DNA of 64,000 nucleotides from Hyphomicrobiales bacterium (GCA_900473685.1 UCNE01000017.1:79749-143748); one strand, 5' to 3'. Shown: positions 17,270 to 25,757, counted from the stretch's first letter. Numbers and translations: made by a program. The notes: a model not told the origin generated them from the sequence alone.

Positions 17270-17929
17270 TCAGTCAAGCAGCGGCCACCGATCGAGATAC
17301 TCGTATTCGCTCTTGCCGATGATGCTGCGGATCAGCACGAATTCGCGGGCGATCCATCGGACAGGCTCGGCAAGCACATGCTCCGGCACCCGCGTCTCAT
17401 CATACAGCACAGTCATATGCGGCATGAAACGCGGATTGTAGGTGAAGGTCAGGCCCACAGCCCACATTTCCTTGGCAAGCTGGACATGCAGATCCATCAT
17501 TTCCTCGCTGCGGATCGCATTGGCCAGAACGACCGCGTTTGCCCCGGCGAAATACAGAGCACGATCGAAATTGACCTCGAAAGGCGGGACCTTGACGGTG
17601 GCCATCGCCGCCGAGACGGCAAAGACGACATCGTCCGGCATATCCGGATATTTTCCGATGCCATTGAGCGAGACGTGCAGCAGGTCATGCGGGCGCGGAT
17701 TTCCCGACAATCCGTACTGTCTGGCGATCTGCCTGCCGGCATCGGCAGCCTGCAACGCCACCTGGCGCTCCGGCACGAGGGCCAGAAACAGGTTGCTCTT
17801 TCCAGCGTCGTCGAGATGCCTCTGGCGGGGCCTGGCCGCCTTCCCGCCACCTCCGTTGCCGAAGGCAAACAATGTCTGTTCACTGCGCACAACTTCATTC
17901 CCGGCTTTTCCAAGCATGGCAGACCTCAT
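17270..17929 (-). CDS. 2'-5' RNA ligase family (2H phosphoesterase) protein
   Basis: 219 residues. Two HxT/S motifs about 85 residues apart define the 2H superfamily: HDLLHVSL in the first half and PHMTVLY in the second. Family members include ThpR/LigT 2',3'-cyclic phosphodiesterases acting on RNA ends. The N-terminal 40 residues are low in family similarity, so the true start may be internal. No operon partner is visible; the flanking gaps of about 230 and 210 bp hold nothing I can name. Confidence 0.85.
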   Translation of the reverse strand: MRSAMLGKAGNEVVRSEQTLFAFGNGGGGKAARPRQRHLDDAGKSNLFLALVPERQVALQAADAGRQIARQYGLSGNPRPHDLLHVSLNGIGKYPDMPDDVVFAVSAAMATVKVPPFEVNFDRALYFAGANAVVLANAIRSEEMMDLHVQLAKEMWAVGLTFTYNPRFMPHMTVLYDETRVPEHVLAEPVRWIAREFVLIRSIIGKSEYEYLDRWPLLD

Positions 17930-18141
17930 CTCTTTCTGGATGCCGCCAGTATACCCGAGTCGAAAACGAGATCAAGAACAAAACAGGAACATTGTGAATT
18001 TATTCCCACACTACTGAAAGGGATAGCGCGAGCCTTGCACCGATTTGATGCTCCGGCACAGACGGACATTCGCCATGGACGCCCTCATGGCGATGCAAGA
18101 AACGGGTGGCGGCTGGGAGAAAATTGAGCGAAACTCTTGGT

Positions 18142-18639
18142 ATGATCGACGTTGATAAAATCATCACTTCGCCCGTGGGCAGACTTGAGCTTGTGGCCAG
18201 GGGCGACGGGCTGGCCGCCATTCTATGGGAAAGGGACGACCCGAAGCGCGTGCGGCTCGGCGAAAGGGCAGAAAGCCCCGACCACCCTGTTCTGCTTGAA
18301 ACGGAGCAGCAGCTCGCAGAGTATTTTGCGGGCGTCAGAACGGACTTTACCATCCGGCTCGATCTGGCCGGCACCGGGTTCCAGAAGGCAGTTTGGCAGG
18401 CACTGCTGACCATCCCCTTCGGAGAAACCCGGACCTATGCCGAGATTGCGCGCCAGATCGGTCATCCCCAGGCGTATCGCGCCATGGGAGCCGCCAACGG
18501 CCGCAACCCGGTGTCGATCATCGTACCCTGCCACCGCGCCATCGGCTCGGATGGCCAGTTGCATGGTTTTGCCGGCGGGCTGGATGCTAAGCGATACCTG
18601 CTGGCGCTGGAGCGGAACCGCCTGAACGTGGCGGCCTGA
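18142..18639 (+). CDS. ogt: Methylated-DNA--protein-cysteine methyltransferase (Ogt/MGMT)
   Basis: 165 residues from ATG 18142. The C-terminal domain has the Arg-finger segment GETRTYAEIARQIG, the NGRNPVSIIVPCHRAIG active site with Cys130, and GFAGGLDAKRYLLALE. The N-terminal RNase H-like domain is complete. The enzyme irreversibly transfers alkyl groups from O6-guanine to its own cysteine. A second, different alkyltransferase gene begins 59 bp downstream, an unusual tandem. No Ada-type regulatory domain is present. Confidence 0.95.
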   Translation: MIDVDKIITSPVGRLELVARGDGLAAILWERDDPKRVRLGERAESPDHPVLLETEQQLAEYFAGVRTDFTIRLDLAGTGFQKAVWQALLTIPFGETRTYAEIARQIGHPQAYRAMGAANGRNPVSIIVPCHRAIGSDGQLHGFAGGLDAKRYLLALERNRLNVAA

Positions 18640-18698
18640 CGGACGACGACGCATTTTGACCCAGCATCACCACGGGGGAGAATGGAAGGAACGGAACA

Positions 18699-19262
18699 AT
18701 GGCAACGAAAGCACAGACATACCACGTCTTCGAAACCGTGGGCGGCTATTGCGGCATCGCCTGGAACGATGTCGGCATCACACAGTTCCAGTTGCCAACG
18801 CGCAGTGCCGAGGCGACCGAGCGCAACGTGCTGCGCCGTGTGCCGGGCGCAGAACCCGGCGTGCCAAATCCGGCGGTCAACGCGGTGATCGCTGCGGTCC
18901 GGCGGTATTTCGACGGCGAGACGATCGACTTCTCGGATGTCGTGCTTGATCTCGACGGGCAGGACGAGTTTTTCCGGCAGATTTACCATGCGCTCCGCCG
19001 TGTCGGCTGGGGCCGCACCACCACCTATGGCAGCCTCGCCAAGGACGTGGGCGCCGGGCCGCAGGCCGCCCGCGATGTCGGGCAGGCGATGGCCAAAAAC
19101 CCGGTGCCCCTGATCATTCCGTGCCACCGCGTGCTCGCGGCCGGCGGCAAGGTCGGCGGCTTTTCCGCTCCCGGCGGCGCCACGTCCAAGGTGCGCATGC
19201 TGGAATTGGAAGGCGTCCATGTCGGAACTGCGGAACCGGTGCAGCAATCGTTGCTGCTATGA
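18699..19262 (+). CDS. Second methylated-DNA--cysteine alkyltransferase paralogue
   Basis: 187 residues. It shows the same fold as its neighbour: WGRTTTYGSLAKDVGAG, then NPVPLIIPCHRVLAAGG with Cys142 and GGFSAPGGATSKVRMLELEG. It is clearly divergent from the upstream gene and carries about 20 extra residues, including an insertion around PGAEPGVPNPAVNAV. Enzymes of this subgroup repair O6-alkylguanine; some prefer O4-alkylthymine or bulkier adducts. The ATG is preceded by GGAAGGAACGGAACA. Co-orientation at 59 bp suggests co-transcription with the first gene. Confidence 0.93.
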   Translation: MATKAQTYHVFETVGGYCGIAWNDVGITQFQLPTRSAEATERNVLRRVPGAEPGVPNPAVNAVIAAVRRYFDGETIDFSDVVLDLDGQDEFFRQIYHALRRVGWGRTTTYGSLAKDVGAGPQAARDVGQAMAKNPVPLIIPCHRVLAAGGKVGGFSAPGGATSKVRMLELEGVHVGTAEPVQQSLLL

Positions 19263-19353
19263 GTGCACAGGCAATCGGCTGAAGGTCGGGCATCGCCGAT
19301 GCGGGGACCGCCTATTGCGTTGCGCGCCAGCGGATTTACCTGAGTTTGACCGC

Positions 19354-20271
19354 CTACTTCGGCATCGTGCGGTCAGCCTCTGCCACCAGCCAATCCCAGA
19401 GCGCCGTTACCACCGGGTGCCTCAGATTGTGCGGATGGGTGACCAGCGTGAACGGTCTCGCCGAGACCATTCCCCTGCCGCCGGCAAGCACCAGTTCGCC
19501 CTTCGCCAGCCGCTCGGACGCTAGATTGAGACTGCCGAGGCAGACGCCAAAGCCTCTTGCGGCGGCATCGAGCATGACGCCGGGATCGGAAAAATTGAGG
19601 CCGTGGACGAGTTCGCCACCTTCCAGCCCTCCGGCCAGAAACCATTTCTGCCAGTCGTCCTCCGTTTCGTCATGCAACATCGGAAAGTCGAGGAACGTAC
19701 GGCCATCCGGATTTGCGGGCATCCTGGCCCTCAGGGAGGGCGCGCACATCGGCCAGACCGTATCGGTGAACAGGGTGACCGACATCAGGCCGTCACGGTT
19801 ATCGGAGGTCTGCGTCACCAGGATATCGACTTCAGAATCGGTCAGATTCACCTCCTCCTCGGTCGTCACCAGCCATGGCTCCATGTCCGGGTGATCGGCC
19901 TTGAGCCTTGCCAGCCGCGGCATGTACCAGCCCGAGGCGAAGGATGGCGGCATCGCCAGCACCACCGAGCCCGGCTTGGTATAGAAGCCGAGCCTGCGCA
20001 CCCCGAGCCGCAGCGTTTCCAGCGTCGCAGCCACCGTGGCTTGGAAATCCCGCCCGGCATCGGTCAGTTCGACGCGCCGGTTGAGGCGCATGAACAGCGG
20101 CTGGCCGAGATGCTCTTCCAGCGCCCGGACCTGATGGCTGACCGCCGATTGCGTCATGTTCAGCTCCTGTGCCGCCAGCGAGAAGCTCGACAGCCGTGCG
20201 GCGGCTTCAAAGCCCGCCATCGCCGCCATCGGCGGCAGGTTTCGGTAGGGGTTCACATGAGCATTTTTCAT
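19354..20271 (-). CDS. LysR family transcriptional regulator (GcvA-like)
   Basis: 305 residues from ATG 20271. The N-terminal HTH is FEAAARLSSFSLAAQELNMTQSAVSHQVRALEEHLGQPLF, and the rest is the PBP-like co-inducer domain (PSFASGWYMPRLARLKADHP and so on), closest in style to GcvA regulators. It is divergent from the two agmatine deiminase genes; the 119-bp gap contains TGATGAGAAATTTTAATCA (20361-20379), a partial dyad next to the aguA start that could be an operator. It is a probable activator of that pair. Confidence 0.92.
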   Translation of the reverse strand: MKNAHVNPYRNLPPMAAMAGFEAAARLSSFSLAAQELNMTQSAVSHQVRALEEHLGQPLFMRLNRRVELTDAGRDFQATVAATLETLRLGVRRLGFYTKPGSVVLAMPPSFASGWYMPRLARLKADHPDMEPWLVTTEEEVNLTDSEVDILVTQTSDNRDGLMSVTLFTDTVWPMCAPSLRARMPANPDGRTFLDFPMLHDETEDDWQKWFLAGGLEGGELVHGLNFSDPGVMLDAAARGFGVCLGSLNLASERLAKGELVLAGGRGMVSARPFTLVTHPHNLRHPVVTALWDWLVAEADRTMPK

Positions 20272-20390
20272 CAAACACCTGAAGAATTCGCGTTTGTGGC
20301 GGGATCGAAACCCTTTTAACCTCAAGACAGTTCAAAACGAAGCGTTTCCACGCCGTCTATTGATGAGAAATTTTAATCATGGAGTTCCTG

Positions 20391-21419
20391 ATGCAAACCA
20401 CCCCTGGCATGGGTACGCCGAAACAAGCCGGGTTCCGCATGCCGGCGGAATGGGAACGTCATGAGCGCAGCTGGATGATGTGGCCGGCAAGAGCCGGGTT
20501 CTGGGACGATATCGCAGCAACCAAGCGCGACTATGCTGCCGTCGCACATGCCATACGCGAATTCGAACCCGTCACCATGGCCGTACGGCCGCAGGATTCA
20601 GCAGAGGCCCGCGCGATGCTGGGCGGCGACATTAAGCTGGCGATCACCGAGATCGACGATTCCTGGGCGCGGGATGCCGGCCCCTGCTTTCTCGTCAACG
20701 ATCGCGGTGCGCTTGCCGGCGTCGATTTCAGGTTCAACGCCTGGGGCGGCAAATATCAGCCGCATGACAAGGATGATGCCTTCGCCAGCTACGTGCTCGA
20801 TCAGGCGAATGCCCAAAGGTTCAATTCGCGCCTCGTCGCGGAAGGCGGCGGCATATCCGTGGACGGTGAAGGCACCATTCTCACCACGCAAAGCTGCTTT
20901 CCCAACATCAACCGCAATCCGGACTGGTCGCGAGACGAAATCGAACGCGAGCTGAAAGACATGCTCGGCGGCGAAAAGGTGATCTGGTTGCCGGGCAATC
21001 CGGAGGAAACCGAAACGGACGGTCATGTCGATGGCATCGCTACCTTCGTTGCGCCCGGTATTGTCCTGATCGAGGGCGCCGGCGATGCGCTATCCCCCTG
21101 GCACGCCATCAACCGGGCCAACATACGCGCACTCGAAGGCCAGACGGACGCCAAGGGCCGGCGCATCAAGGTGATCACGATCCCGGAAGCGGTTGAGGCC
21201 GAGGCTGCTGGTGACCGGTTTTGCCGGTCCTATGTCAATTCGTATCTGGTCAATGGCGGCGTGATCATGCCGCGCTATGGCATCCGCAGCGATGACCTCG
21301 TGCGCGAGACGTTTGAAGCGCTTTTCCCTGACCGCCGCGTGCGTCAGGTGCCCATCGCCAATATCGCTGTCGGCGGCGGCGGCATCCACTGCATCACGCA
21401 GCAGCAGCCTGCGGCCTGA
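20391..21419 (+). CDS. aguA: Agmatine deiminase (cytoplasmic)
   Basis: 342 residues from ATG 20391, chosen because GGAG lies 6 bp upstream; an ATG at 20379 would put that ribosome site inside the gene. It belongs to the peptidyl-arginine-deiminase-like family: MPAEWERHERSWMMWPA at the start, SWARDAGPCF with substrate-binding Arg and Asp, EGGGISVDGEGT, DGHVDG with catalytic His, and nucleophile Cys334 in GGGGIHCITQQ. It converts agmatine to N-carbamoylputrescine plus ammonia. No N-carbamoylputrescine amidase (AguB) is adjacent. Confidence 0.93.
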   Translation: MQTTPGMGTPKQAGFRMPAEWERHERSWMMWPARAGFWDDIAATKRDYAAVAHAIREFEPVTMAVRPQDSAEARAMLGGDIKLAITEIDDSWARDAGPCFLVNDRGALAGVDFRFNAWGGKYQPHDKDDAFASYVLDQANAQRFNSRLVAEGGGISVDGEGTILTTQSCFPNINRNPDWSRDEIERELKDMLGGEKVIWLPGNPEETETDGHVDGIATFVAPGIVLIEGAGDALSPWHAINRANIRALEGQTDAKGRRIKVITIPEAVEAEAAGDRFCRSYVNSYLVNGGVIMPRYGIRSDDLVRETFEALFPDRRVRQVPIANIAVGGGGIHCITQQQPAA

Positions 21420-21533
21420 TCGCGGCAGGAAACACAACGGCACGTGGTGCCGATCAAATCAATCTAGCTGCAACGGTTGGCCGTACACGGATCGCCGGTG
21501 GCCACCACACCACCTATTCACGTGAGGAGTTCC

Positions 21534-22646
21534 ATGATGATGACACGGCGAAATCTCTTGAAGCAGGGCCTGCTGGTTTCCGGAGGCATTGTTGCAGCAC
21601 AGGCATTTGCAAACAGCGCCAACGCAGCCGGTGAGGCTCAGTCCAACACGTGGGTCATGCCCGACGAAGGGGCGCCTCATGCTGCGACATGGATGGCCTT
21701 TGGTCCCAGCGCTGACGTCTGGGGCCGCAAGCTGCTTCCCGTGGCCAGAGAAAACCTGGCGAGCATCGCCAAGGCGATTGCAGCGCACGAGCCCGTAAAA
21801 ATGCTGGTGCGCGAAGAAGAATACGATATCGCAGCGCGCCTGTGCGGCCCTTCGGTAACGCTGGTGGTGCAGGAAATCGACGATTTGTGGATGCGCGACA
21901 CCGGACCGGTGTTCGTCAAAAATCAGGCTGCGCAAGCGGGCGCCGTCGGCTTCAACTTCAACGGCTGGGGTGGCAAACAGGATTATGACAACGACGCTGA
22001 AGTCGCTGGTTTCATTGCCGAAACCGTGAAAACCCAATTCATCGAGACAGATCTGGTGCTCGAAGGCGGCGGCATCGAGGTCGATGGCGAAGGCACGGCA
22101 ATCATCACCGAAAGCTGCGTGCTCAACGCCAACCGCAACCCCGGCGTCAGCAAGGCGCGGTGCGAGGAGGAACTCTCCCGCCTGCTCGGCATTCGCAAGG
22201 TCATCTGGCTGCCGGGTATCGCCGGCATGGACATCACCGACGGCCATACCGACTTCTATGCGCGCTTTGCCACGCCCGGCGTGGTCGTTGCCGGTTTGGA
22301 CCTGGATCCGGATTCCTATGACCACGCCGTCACCAAACGCCATCTGGACATCCTGCGGCAGTCCACAGACATCAACGGGAAAAAACTGGATGTGGTGGTG
22401 CTGGAAGGCCCCTCAACTGTACGTAGGAAATACGAAAACAAGGATTTCGCCGCCGGCTACATCAATTTCTACGTTTGCAACGGCGCCGTCATCGTTCCCG
22501 AGTTTGGCGACCGGAAGGCCGACAACAATGCGCGCGACACGTTGCGGGACCTGTTCCCGGGCCGGGATGTCATCCAGTTGAACATTGACGGCATCGCCGC
22601 TGGCGGCGGCGGCATCCATTGCACGACCCAACAGCAGCCCGCCTGA
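21534..22646 (+). CDS. Tat-exported agmatine deiminase family protein
   Basis: 370 residues from ATG 21534 with GAGGAG upstream. The N-terminus MMMTRRNLLKQGLLVSGGIV is a twin-arginine signal (TRRNLLK), with a hydrophobic stretch and a likely cleavage after ANSANA. The mature part repeats the agmatine deiminase motifs: LWMRDTGPVF, EGGGIEVDGEGT, DGHTDF and Cys363 in GGGGIHCTTQQQ. It is a paralogue of the preceding gene, placed in the periplasm. It may deiminate external agmatine or guanidino compounds. The spacing of 114 bp allows either a shared or a separate promoter. Confidence 0.92.
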   Translation: MMMTRRNLLKQGLLVSGGIVAAQAFANSANAAGEAQSNTWVMPDEGAPHAATWMAFGPSADVWGRKLLPVARENLASIAKAIAAHEPVKMLVREEEYDIAARLCGPSVTLVVQEIDDLWMRDTGPVFVKNQAAQAGAVGFNFNGWGGKQDYDNDAEVAGFIAETVKTQFIETDLVLEGGGIEVDGEGTAIITESCVLNANRNPGVSKARCEEELSRLLGIRKVIWLPGIAGMDITDGHTDFYARFATPGVVVAGLDLDPDSYDHAVTKRHLDILRQSTDINGKKLDVVVLEGPSTVRRKYENKDFAAGYINFYVCNGAVIVPEFGDRKADNNARDTLRDLFPGRDVIQLNIDGIAAGGGGIHCTTQQQPA

Positions 22647-22748
22647 AAAACGTTTTGAGCAGGATGCCTGCATCTTCAAACTAGCAGCGGCCGGATCATG
22701 CACGCCTGCGGCCGGATTGCCGATTAAGGTTCCGGTCCACGACCGGCA

Positions 22749-22796
22749 TTGACATCGCTCCGGGCATCGATAATACTTCACTATATGGCGAAGTAT
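22749..22796 (+). promoter_or_regulatory. Putative promoter and ArsR operator spanning the start codon
   Basis: TTGACA at 22749-22754 and TAATAC at 22771-22776 are spaced 16 bp. The inverted repeat ATACTTC (22773-22779) / GAAGTAT (22790-22796) overlaps the -10 box and the ATG at 22785. Transcription would start within a few bases of the ATG, and no ribosome site is seen, so the mRNA may be leaderless. The layout fits autorepression. Confidence 0.62.
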
Positions 22797-23123
22797 CAAG
22801 CATCCCCTTTCGACCGGACATTTTCAGCACTCGCCGATCCGACGCGGCGGCAGGTGTTGATGCGGCTGAAAGATGAACCGGGGCTTTCGGTGAGCGAACT
22901 TGCCCGGCCGCTGTCGCTGAAGCTACCGGGGATCATGAAGCATCTCGACGTGCTGTCCGATGCGGGACTGATCACCCGGACCAAGACCGGCCGGACCGTA
23001 TCGGTCAATCTCTCGGCCGGGCCGATACAGGACGCGATGGCGTGGCTCAATCAGTATGAACGGCTCTGGACGGTCAGCCTCGACCGGCTGGTGGCGCTGG
23101 TGGAAGAGGATGACGGACAATGA
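22785..23123 (+). CDS. ArsR family transcriptional regulator (SRPBCC-linked type)
   Basis: 112 residues. FDRTFSALADPTRRQVLMRL followed by VSELARPLSLKLPGIMKHLDVLSDAGLI is the ArsR winged helix of the group that lacks metal-binding cysteines and is paired with an AHSA1/SRPBCC gene. The metal motif ELCVCDL is absent, so the signal is probably not arsenite or zinc. The stop overlaps the next ATG by 4 bp. An inverted repeat over its own start codon suggests autorepression. Confidence 0.92.
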   Translation: MAKYQASPFDRTFSALADPTRRQVLMRLKDEPGLSVSELARPLSLKLPGIMKHLDVLSDAGLITRTKTGRTVSVNLSAGPIQDAMAWLNQYERLWTVSLDRLVALVEEDDGQ

Positions 23124-23554
23124 CCAGCAGCCTTCCGAGCGTGACGATCGTCCGCACGATCAAGGCCTCGCCCGGCAAGGTTTGGGCGGCGATCACCCGG
23201 CCCGAACAGATGCTGCAATGGTGGGGGCCAGACGCCGGACCGACACTCAAGGCCGAAGCCGATGTGTGGCCCGGCGGCCGGTTCAGCGTCCTGTTCCGCC
23301 TGCTGAACGGCGAGGAACACAATCCCACCGGCGTCTACCGGGACGTGCTTCCCGAGCAAAAGCTGGTCTTCACCTGGGAATGGCCCGGCATGCCCGAACG
23401 GGAATCGCTGGTGACCTTCCTGCTCAGGCCGCTCGGCACCGGTACCGAACTGACCCTGATCCATGAGCGTCTGCCGGACGAGGAGGCCCGTCAAAGCCAC
23501 GAGAAAGGCTGGAGCGGCCTGCTCGACAAGCTGCCGATATTTTTGGGAGAGTGA
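23120..23554 (+). CDS. SRPBCC (AHSA1-like) domain protein
   Basis: 144 residues. It has the START/Bet v1-like fold of the AHSA1 family: VTIVRTIKASPGKVWAAITRPEQMLQWWGPD at the start, a central GGRFSVLF and YRDVLPEQKLVFTWEW, and a C-terminal long helix HEKGWSGLLDKLPIFL. Such proteins bind hydrophobic ligands; in ArsR-linked operons they are often thought to handle or sense the inducing compound. It is translationally coupled to the arsR gene by an ATGA overlap, and a GST gene follows after 2 bp. Confidence 0.92.
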   Translation: MTSSLPSVTIVRTIKASPGKVWAAITRPEQMLQWWGPDAGPTLKAEADVWPGGRFSVLFRLLNGEEHNPTGVYRDVLPEQKLVFTWEWPGMPERESLVTFLLRPLGTGTELTLIHERLPDEEARQSHEKGWSGLLDKLPIFLGE

Positions 23555-23556
23555 CA

Positions 23557-24216
23557 ATGAGCGACCTGACCCTCACCACCTTCGACTGGGTGCCTGACAT
23601 GCCGCGCGGCTTCGTGCGCGATATCCGGGTACGCTGGGCGCTGGAAGAAGCCGGCCTGCCCTATCGCGTCGAGAGCGTGCCGTTCAGTGACCGCGACGCT
23701 GAGCATTTCGCCCACCAGCCCTTCGGCCAGGTGCCGTGGCTGACCGATGGCGATCTCTCGATCTTCGAGAGCGGCGCCATCCTTCTCCATCTGGCCGAAA
23801 TGAGCGATGCACTGATGCCGGCTGGCCCGCGCGAACGCAGCGCAACGAAAGAATGGCTGTTTGCGGCGCTCAACTCGGTCGAGATGGCGAGCCTGCCCTG
23901 GTCCTTGCTGATGTTCTCCGGCAATAACGACGGCACGCCCGGATGGACGTTTTTTGATGGTTTCCTCCACCAGCACCGGCTCAAGCACCTGGAGCCGGTG
24001 CTGGCGGGACGCGAATGGCTGGCCGGACGTTTCTCTGTCGCCGATATCCTGATGGCAGATGTGCTGCGCCTGGTCGACCGGTTCGACGGACTGGCGAACT
24101 ATCCCGCCTGCCGCACCTATGTCGCCCGCGCGACGGCCCGCCCGGCCTTCGTCAAGGCGCATGCGGATCAGATGGCGCATTTTGCCAAGGCGGATTCGGC
24201 CGCCACCGCCCACTAG
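23557..24216 (+). CDS. Glutathione S-transferase family protein
   Basis: 219 residues from ATG 23557 (GGGAGAG upstream; a GTG two codons earlier is less well placed). The N-terminal fold begins LTLTTFDWVPDMPRGFVRDIRVRWALEEAG, then FGQVPWLTDGDLSIFESGAILLHLAE with the cis-Pro and the Glu-Ser glutathione site. The C-terminal helical domain ends SVADILMADVLRLVDRF. It is the third gene of the ArsR-SRPBCC operon, suggesting that the operon detoxifies an electrophile or aromatic compound by glutathione conjugation. Confidence 0.92.
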   Translation: MSDLTLTTFDWVPDMPRGFVRDIRVRWALEEAGLPYRVESVPFSDRDAEHFAHQPFGQVPWLTDGDLSIFESGAILLHLAEMSDALMPAGPRERSATKEWLFAALNSVEMASLPWSLLMFSGNNDGTPGWTFFDGFLHQHRLKHLEPVLAGREWLAGRFSVADILMADVLRLVDRFDGLANYPACRTYVARATARPAFVKAHADQMAHFAKADSAATAH

Positions 24217-24382
24217 AACCTGCCAGGCTCCATCCCTCCCACCGGGAAAGGGGGCCAGGTGATCGCCTCCCCCTTTCCATCAGCTCCCTGCCGAGATGCG
24301 TTTTTCAAATTTTTTTGAACGCAGCGATCCGTTTGCCGCCTTCCGGTCGTCCTTGATGTGTTCGAAACAAAAGGAGCAAACC

Positions 24383-24688
24383 ATGTCCGCCGGATCCGTC
24401 ATTTTGATCAATCTGCTGAAGGTCAAGCCTGGGAAACAGGAGGCATTGATCGCACTGCTGAAGCAGAGCACCGACACCGTTATCAGCACGCTTGAAGGCT
24501 GGAAGGCAACCCAACTGATCGCAGCAGCGGATGGCGCCGGCGTCGTCATTTATTCCGAGTGGGAGACCCCTGCCGCCGTCGAGGCGATGCGCAGCGACCC
24601 GCGCATGAAGGCCTATTTTCCGCAGATTATCGAGTTGGCGAGCCTGGATACGATCCTGGGCGCTGCGGTGTTGCGTGAAACACGATGA
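24383..24688 (+). CDS. Antibiotic biosynthesis monooxygenase (ABM) domain protein
   Basis: 101 residues from ATG 24383, with AAGGAG 8 bp upstream. It is a single ABM ferredoxin-like domain: SVILINLLKVKPGKQEALIALLKQST, then GWKATQLIAAADGAGVVIYSEWET and AMRSDPRMKAYFPQIIE. Such small proteins are cofactor-free oxygenases, quinol oxidases or haem-degrading proteins; the substrate is not inferable here. Its stop overlaps the next short frame by 4 bp (ATGA), and that frame in turn overlaps an ECF sigma gene, giving a tight three-gene unit. Confidence 0.88.
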   Translation: MSAGSVILINLLKVKPGKQEALIALLKQSTDTVISTLEGWKATQLIAAADGAGVVIYSEWETPAAVEAMRSDPRMKAYFPQIIELASLDTILGAAVLRETR

Positions 24689-24903
24689 GCGTGAGCACAC
24701 AGGATCGCGCGGTTCCGCTGGCAGGTCAGGATCACATGATTGCGGCGGTGAACAGTGCCATCGGCGGCAGAACGATACTCCATACAATGGCAGGCAGCCA
24801 TTCGCCGTTCCTGTCGCAGCCGGACGAACGGTCGAAGATACTCATCGACATCTGTGTCCAGCCGCTGGCAGAACAGCCAAGCGGCGGGGAACATGCGCAA
24901 TGA
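24685..24903 (+). pseudogene. C-terminal remnant of an alpha/beta-hydrolase, still open
   Basis: 72 residues. VSTQDRAVPLAGQDHMIAA and GSHSPFLSQPDERSKILIDI match the last quarter of salicylate/methyl-ester-esterase-like alpha/beta-hydrolases, carrying the Asp and His of the catalytic triad. The nucleophile Ser elbow and the rest of the fold are missing, and the neighbouring sequence codes for the ABM gene instead. It begins with an ATGA overlap on the ABM stop and ends with an ATGA overlap on the sigma-factor start. It is either a decayed gene kept as a translational bridge or a functional micro-protein. Confidence 0.65.
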
Positions 24904-25757
24904 ATATGGATCAATTCGAAGACCGTTTGAATGCACTGCGGCCACGTCTTCACCGCTATTGCTCGCGCATGACGGGATCGGCCGTCAACGGCGAGGATGT
25001 CCTGCAGGATGCGCTCGTCAAGGCGTTCCACGCCCGCGCCCAAGGTGTCGAGGTCGACAATCTCGAAGGCTGGCTGTTTCGCATCGCCCACAACGCAAGC
25101 CTCGACTTCCTGCGCGAGAGGGCGCGAACCACGGTCGTTCCGCTCACCGAGGACCTGGAGGCAGCCCCTATCCCGCAGGCCGATATCGTTGCCATCAGCT
25201 TTCAGACGTTTCTGCAACTGCCTGAACTGCAGCGCTGCGCGGTGATCCTGAAGGATGTCCTGGGTCATTCGGTCGAAGAGATCGCCGGGATCGCCGGCTG
25301 CTCTGCGGCAGCTGCAAAATCGGCGCTGCAGCGTGGGCGCGTTGCGCTGCGGCAACTGGCGCAGACGCCCGGCGATATCAGCCTGCCTTTGATGTCCGAT
25401 CCGGACCGGCGCAAGATAACTGCTTACATCCGTTTCTTTCAAAATGGCGATTTCGACGCAATCCGCACCATGCTTGCCGACGACGTGAAGCTTGATCTGG
25501 TGAACCGGCTTCAACTGCAGGGACGCGACAGGATTGGCCACTATTTCACGCGCTACGCGGAAGTCACCAAATGGCGGTTCGCCTTCGGCGCGGTGGAAGG
25601 GCAGCCGGCCATGCTGGTTTTCGACAGTACCGGCCCGATGGAGCGGCCTGCCCATTTTGTCCTGATCGGCTGGTCGAATAGCCGGATCACAGAGATCCGC
25701 GACTTCCTGTTTGCCCCATATGTGCTCGAAACCATCGATTGGACACGGTTGGACTAA
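24900..25757 (+). CDS. ECF sigma factor with SnoaL-like C-terminal domain
   Basis: 285 residues from ATG 24900. Region 2 is NGEDVLQDALVKAFHARAQ with NLEGWLFRIAHNASLDFLRER; region 4 is LPELQRCAVILKDVLGHSVEEIAGIAGCSAAAAKSALQRGR. After a linker, residues of about 170-285 form a SnoaL/NTF2-like domain (YIRFFQNGDFDAIRTMLADDV and so on). That architecture is found in SigJ/ECF41-type sigma factors, where the C-terminal domain controls activity in place of a separate anti-sigma factor. Consistently, no anti-sigma gene follows. It is coupled to the ABM gene and the hydrolase fragment. Confidence 0.92.
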   Translation: MNMDQFEDRLNALRPRLHRYCSRMTGSAVNGEDVLQDALVKAFHARAQGVEVDNLEGWLFRIAHNASLDFLRERARTTVVPLTEDLEAAPIPQADIVAISFQTFLQLPELQRCAVILKDVLGHSVEEIAGIAGCSAAAAKSALQRGRVALRQLAQTPGDISLPLMSDPDRRKITAYIRFFQNGDFDAIRTMLADDVKLDLVNRLQLQGRDRIGHYFTRYAEVTKWRFAFGAVEGQPAMLVFDSTGPMERPAHFVLIGWSNSRITEIRDFLFAPYVLETIDWTRLD

